DNA from: Candidatus Stahliibacteriota bacterium
Lineage (GTDB): Bacteria; Hydrothermota; Tepidihabitantia; B3-TA06
Assembly: GCA_030592225.1 (NCBI GenBank)
Contig: JAUVJT010000090.1
Location: 1-8,437 of the forward strand
Direction: 5' to 3'
DNA: 8,437 nt
In this document: piece after piece, positions 6,423 to 8,437 of the stretch
Layout: every line of letters begins with the position of its first letter
Position numbering within the stretch: position 1 is the first letter of the stretch
The notes under the pieces: model-generated
Told to the model about the DNA's origin: nothing
Database searches by the model: none
Seen by the model: only the letters and a program-made list of their open reading frames with translations
Translations under genes and position numbers: made by a program

Positions 6423-7183
6423 ACCTTAAGGGGTGTAGGGAAAAGCACTCGGCGGCTGTCCATATCTATTAAGGCATAGCGTCCACGATACATGGAACCT
6501 GGGTTCACCACAATGGTTGACCCCAGGGTATCCTGTCCCGGCGTACTGTGGGCATGAGCACAAAAACAGAACGCGGGTTGGAGCTTGTCTATCACGTCAT
6601 TAATGGCCTTTGTCCCTGCGTGATTGTCGGCCCCGGTATCGAGGTCTACACTTGAGATGGGAGGAGTGTGAACCAGCAGAATGGTTTTAGACGGGTCGGA
6701 ATCAAATCCTGATGCGAAGCGCTTTTTGAAGGTACGCTCCTTTGAGCAATAGAACTTCTCATCGGCATCAACCGGCCCCAGGGCCCCGCCCCGACCGACA
6801 AACGTGTAATCTCCCGTCTTGAAAGGGGAGCTTTCCACGTTATAGACATCGGAGAATCCCTTGAGCGTCTCCATCAAAAGGGAAGTGGGGGAATCCAGGT
6901 GTCCGGGAACAAAAACAACGGGAACTCCGAATCCTGACAGGTTGACGAAAAACTCCCGGTAGGCTATTTCATCTACGACTCCGTCTTCGTCGTCAGCGGT
7001 TTTGGACTTTCGCGGGGCCTTGCCGGTGGAAAGAACCTGCTGCCACTGCGCTTCACGTTCTTCCGATTCCAGAATACCACCTGCGAAAACAATCAAGTCC
7101 AGACGCTGATCTTCCAGTGCTTCTTCAAGAAGAGGCCATATGCGATCCTCTCCGTGGTAATCCGCAAACAAAGCGATTTTCAT
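6419..7183 (-). CDS. Calcineurin-like metallophosphoesterase with altered metal motifs
   Basis: This is a probable phosphoesterase of the calcineurin-like fold, 254 residues from ATG 7183-7181; the substrate is unknown. Motif I is ADYHG (Asp8, His10). Motif II, normally GDxx, reads FAGGIL (Gly36 where Asp is expected). Motif III, normally GN(H/L/N)D, reads PGHLD at 93-97 (His95 for Asn). Motif IV is VHTPP (His172). Motif V, usually GHxH, reads AHAH (His210, His212). It is followed by NPGSMYRGRYALID, typical of YfcE- or Icc-like members. A charged insertion lies at about 54-70. An upstream in-frame ATG at 7300 would add 39 residues, but the fold begins exactly at MKIALFADYHG and the extension crosses the intergenic palindrome, so the internal ATG is preferred. 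No Shine-Dalgarno sequence precedes it. It is the first gene of the minus-strand run. Confidence 0.9.
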   Translation of the reverse strand: MKIALFADYHGEDRIWPLLEEALEDQRLDLIVFAGGILESEEREAQWQQVLSTGKAPRKSKTADDEDGVVDEIAYREFFVNLSGFGVPVVFVPGHLDSPTSLLMETLKGFSDVYNVESSPFKTGDYTFVGRGGALGPVDADEKFYCSKERTFKKRFASGFDSDPSKTILLVHTPPISSVDLDTGADNHAGTKAINDVIDKLQPAFCFCAHAHSTPGQDTLGSTIVVNPGSMYRGRYALIDMDSRRVLFPTPLKV

Positions 7184-7298
7184 ACTGCACAGCTTATTCG
7201 GGAATCGGGAATTGTCAAGGTGATTAATCCTCCAACCGAACAGGAATTGTTCGGTTAGGGTTGCCTTGACTGGAAGAACTGGGTGAATAGGATTGGAC
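7184..7298. promoter_or_regulatory. Divergent intergenic promoter region
   Basis: This 115-base gap separates the first gene of the minus-strand run from the plus-strand PLP enzyme and is the only place where a promoter for either is expected. On the minus strand, a perfect TTGACA (7218-7213) is followed after 16 bases by TAAGCT (7196-7191), a poor -10 with three of six matches. That would put transcription start at about the ATG. On the plus strand, TTGACT (7266-7271) and TAGGAT (7288-7293), also 16 bases apart, would likewise start transcription at about the ATG at 7299. A tandem CGGGAAT repeat (7199-7212) fills part of the minus-strand spacer. The hexamers are seen; their activity is inferred. 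Confidence 0.5.
7234..7256. repeat. Perfect 9-bp inverted repeat (candidate operator)
   Basis: The left arm AACCGAACA (7234-7242) and the right arm TGTTCGGTT (7248-7256) are exact reverse complements around the loop GGAAT. No T-run follows on either strand, and it lies upstream of both genes, so it does not look like a terminator. Its centre is about 61 bases before the inferred minus-strand transcription start and about 54 bases before the plus-strand ATG. This is compatible with a dimeric transcription factor site serving both genes. No regulator gene is present nearby to assign it to. Confidence 0.6.
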
Positions 7299-8423
7299 AT
7301 GGAAATCTCAAAACTCTTCTCTCACACCGGGAACGTGACATACTTCAATCACGCTTCCTCCTCACCCCTGGCCGCGCCGGTCCGGGAACGAATGAAAAAG
7401 TTGGTGGATAAACTGGAAGCAGGCGACCTTTCATGGAATTTCTGGAGCGGGCAACTGGAAACTTTCTGCAGCGAGTCGGCCAAACTGCTGGGAACAAAAC
7501 CACAGGAGATATGTTGCATCCCCAATACCTCCACCGGTTTGCTTATCCCCCTCTACTCAATCCCCTGGCAGGATACAGATAACGTGGTACTTGTTGAGAA
7601 CGGCTTCCCTGCCAACGTCGTGCCCTGGGAGCGGAACCTGCCGCACGTACAGAAACGCAGGGTGGAAATCGAGGGCGACGCGCCGCTTGAGGATAGGATT
7701 ATGGAAGCGGTGGACGAACACACCAGAACGGTAGCGATTGACTGGGTGGATTTCTTTACCGGCTACAGGATAGACCTCAAGATGCTTGGGGATTTTTGCA
7801 AAGAGCGAGACATTTTTCTGGTGGTGGACGGAATACAGGGTGCAGGCGCGATTGAACTCGATCTTTCAAGCCTGCACGTGGACTTCTTTGCCGCGCAGTC
7901 CGCCAAGTGGATGCTTGGGCCGGTGGGCGCAGGTATTCTCTACGTGAATGAGGAGACCATGACGAGACTCAAACCCGCATTCGAAGGCGGGATGAGCCTT
8001 GATTGGCGGGATTTTAATATCTTCGATCCCCTGCCGCCGATCAAGGAAGGTGCGGGACGATTCGAGCCGGGCTCCCAGCCTGGCATCACCCTGGTGGGGT
8101 TTGTGGGAAATCTCAAGATACTGAACTCGGTGGGCATTGATGAGATTCAACGCAGGATATTCGAGCTGCGCGGGATTCTGCTGGATGGATTAGCCAGGCT
8201 CGATGCCGAAATAATCTCACCCGCCGATAAAAAGCACGCATCCGGCATACTGACATTCCGCTTCCCGGACAGGGATTCCAAAGCGCTATACGATCACCTG
8301 ACCAACGCCAAGATCGTGGTTTCCCTGCGCAAGAACGCGATAAGGCTTTCCCCGCATTTCTACAATACCGCTAACGAGGCAACCCGCGTCCTGGATGTCA
8401 TAAGGAGCTTTAACAACTCTTGA
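7299..8423 (+). CDS. Class V aminotransferase-fold PLP enzyme
   Basis: This is a pyridoxal-phosphate enzyme of the class V aminotransferase / cysteine desulfurase-like fold, 374 residues from ATG 7299. N-terminal YFNHASSSPLA is the substrate-side strand typical of the fold. PNTSTGL (about 76-82) is the phosphate-binding segment. VVDGIQGAGAIELDL holds the cofactor-ring Asp177 and Gln180. AAQSAKWMLGPVGAGILYV has the Schiff-base Lys203. RFEPGSQP (about 254-261) and the C-terminal VSLRKNAIRLSPHFYNT complete the pattern. The latter stretch lacks the mobile-loop Cys of desulfurases, so an aminotransferase or isopenicillin-N-epimerase-like reaction is more likely than sulfur transfer; the substrate is unknown. 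TTG at 7293 is an alternative start two codons earlier. ATG is preferred because AGGA lies six bases upstream. It is transcribed divergently from all other genes here, and only 14 bases follow its TGA. Confidence 0.92.
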   Translation: MEISKLFSHTGNVTYFNHASSSPLAAPVRERMKKLVDKLEAGDLSWNFWSGQLETFCSESAKLLGTKPQEICCIPNTSTGLLIPLYSIPWQDTDNVVLVENGFPANVVPWERNLPHVQKRRVEIEGDAPLEDRIMEAVDEHTRTVAIDWVDFFTGYRIDLKMLGDFCKERDIFLVVDGIQGAGAIELDLSSLHVDFFAAQSAKWMLGPVGAGILYVNEETMTRLKPAFEGGMSLDWRDFNIFDPLPPIKEGAGRFEPGSQPGITLVGFVGNLKILNSVGIDEIQRRIFELRGILLDGLARLDAEIISPADKKHASGILTFRFPDRDSKALYDHLTNAKIVVSLRKNAIRLSPHFYNTANEATRVLDVIRSFNNS

Positions 8424-8437
8424 ATTTGCATTTTGCA

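Noticed and set aside
7199..7212. Tandem CGGGAAT repeat as a mobile-element or iteron remnant
   Set aside because: There are only two 7-base copies and no further copies or flanking signals, so this is compatible with chance.
7237..7253. CGAAC ... GTTCG resembling a LexA (SOS) box
   Set aside because: The spacer between GAAC and GTTC is seven bases, whereas the Gram-positive-type LexA box has four. The longer 9-bp arms describe the element better, and neither flanking gene is an SOS gene.
6419..7300. Longer metallophosphoesterase starting at ATG 7300 (293 residues)
   Set aside because: The extra 39 residues show no fold or signal peptide, cross the intergenic palindrome and promoter candidates, and overlap the start of the divergent gene. 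The family fold begins at the ATG at 7183.
1..8437. CRISPR array, tRNA/rRNA genes, insertion sequences or prophage genes
   Set aside because: No spaced direct repeats, tRNA-like cloverleaf stretches, transposase motifs or terminal inverted repeats were seen. Essentially all of the sequence is accounted for by housekeeping-type genes.

Overview
The window reads as chromosomal core DNA from a bacterium with moderate GC content. DnaB, omega, Gmk, CoaBC and Dtd are bacterial housekeeping proteins. An MlaE/MlaF-type lipid transporter pair implies a cell with an outer membrane. I cannot name the taxon: the gene mix (archease, YicC-gmk-rpoZ-coaBC running into dnaB) would fit a deep-branching or uncultured phylum, but that is a guess. 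I see no mobile elements, CRISPR arrays or RNA genes.

Positions 1-7183 form one tightly packed minus-strand run. In transcription order (right to left) it holds: a metallophosphoesterase, archease, a TIGR04076-like small protein interrupted by a frameshift, dtd, yicC, gmk, rpoZ, coaBC, dnaB, mlaE, and mlaF, which is cut by the window edge. Most junctions overlap or lie within a few bases (GTGA, TTGA twice, TAATG, an 8-base overlap). The largest gaps are only 43 and 46 bases. No terminator-like hairpin was seen, so the run is probably one long polycistron with translational coupling. The order yicC-gmk-rpoZ-coaBC is a widely conserved nucleotide, transcription and CoA cluster. Here it continues directly into the replicative helicase and then a lipid transporter.

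Positions 7184-7298 are the only real intergenic region. It separates the minus-strand run from a divergent plus-strand class-V aminotransferase-fold PLP enzyme (7299-8423). It holds a perfect 9-bp inverted repeat with a 5-base loop, and a perfect TTGACA -35 hexamer aimed at the metallophosphoesterase.

The observations most worth following up are three. First, the TIGR04076-like gene is split by a +1 frameshift at GGT-TAA, with an SD-like GGGAG three bases upstream, and its second half runs into the start of dtd. Second, the metallophosphoesterase has lost several canonical metal-ligand positions. Third, the divergent palindromic region may drive leaderless transcripts. I found no clear new multi-gene system.
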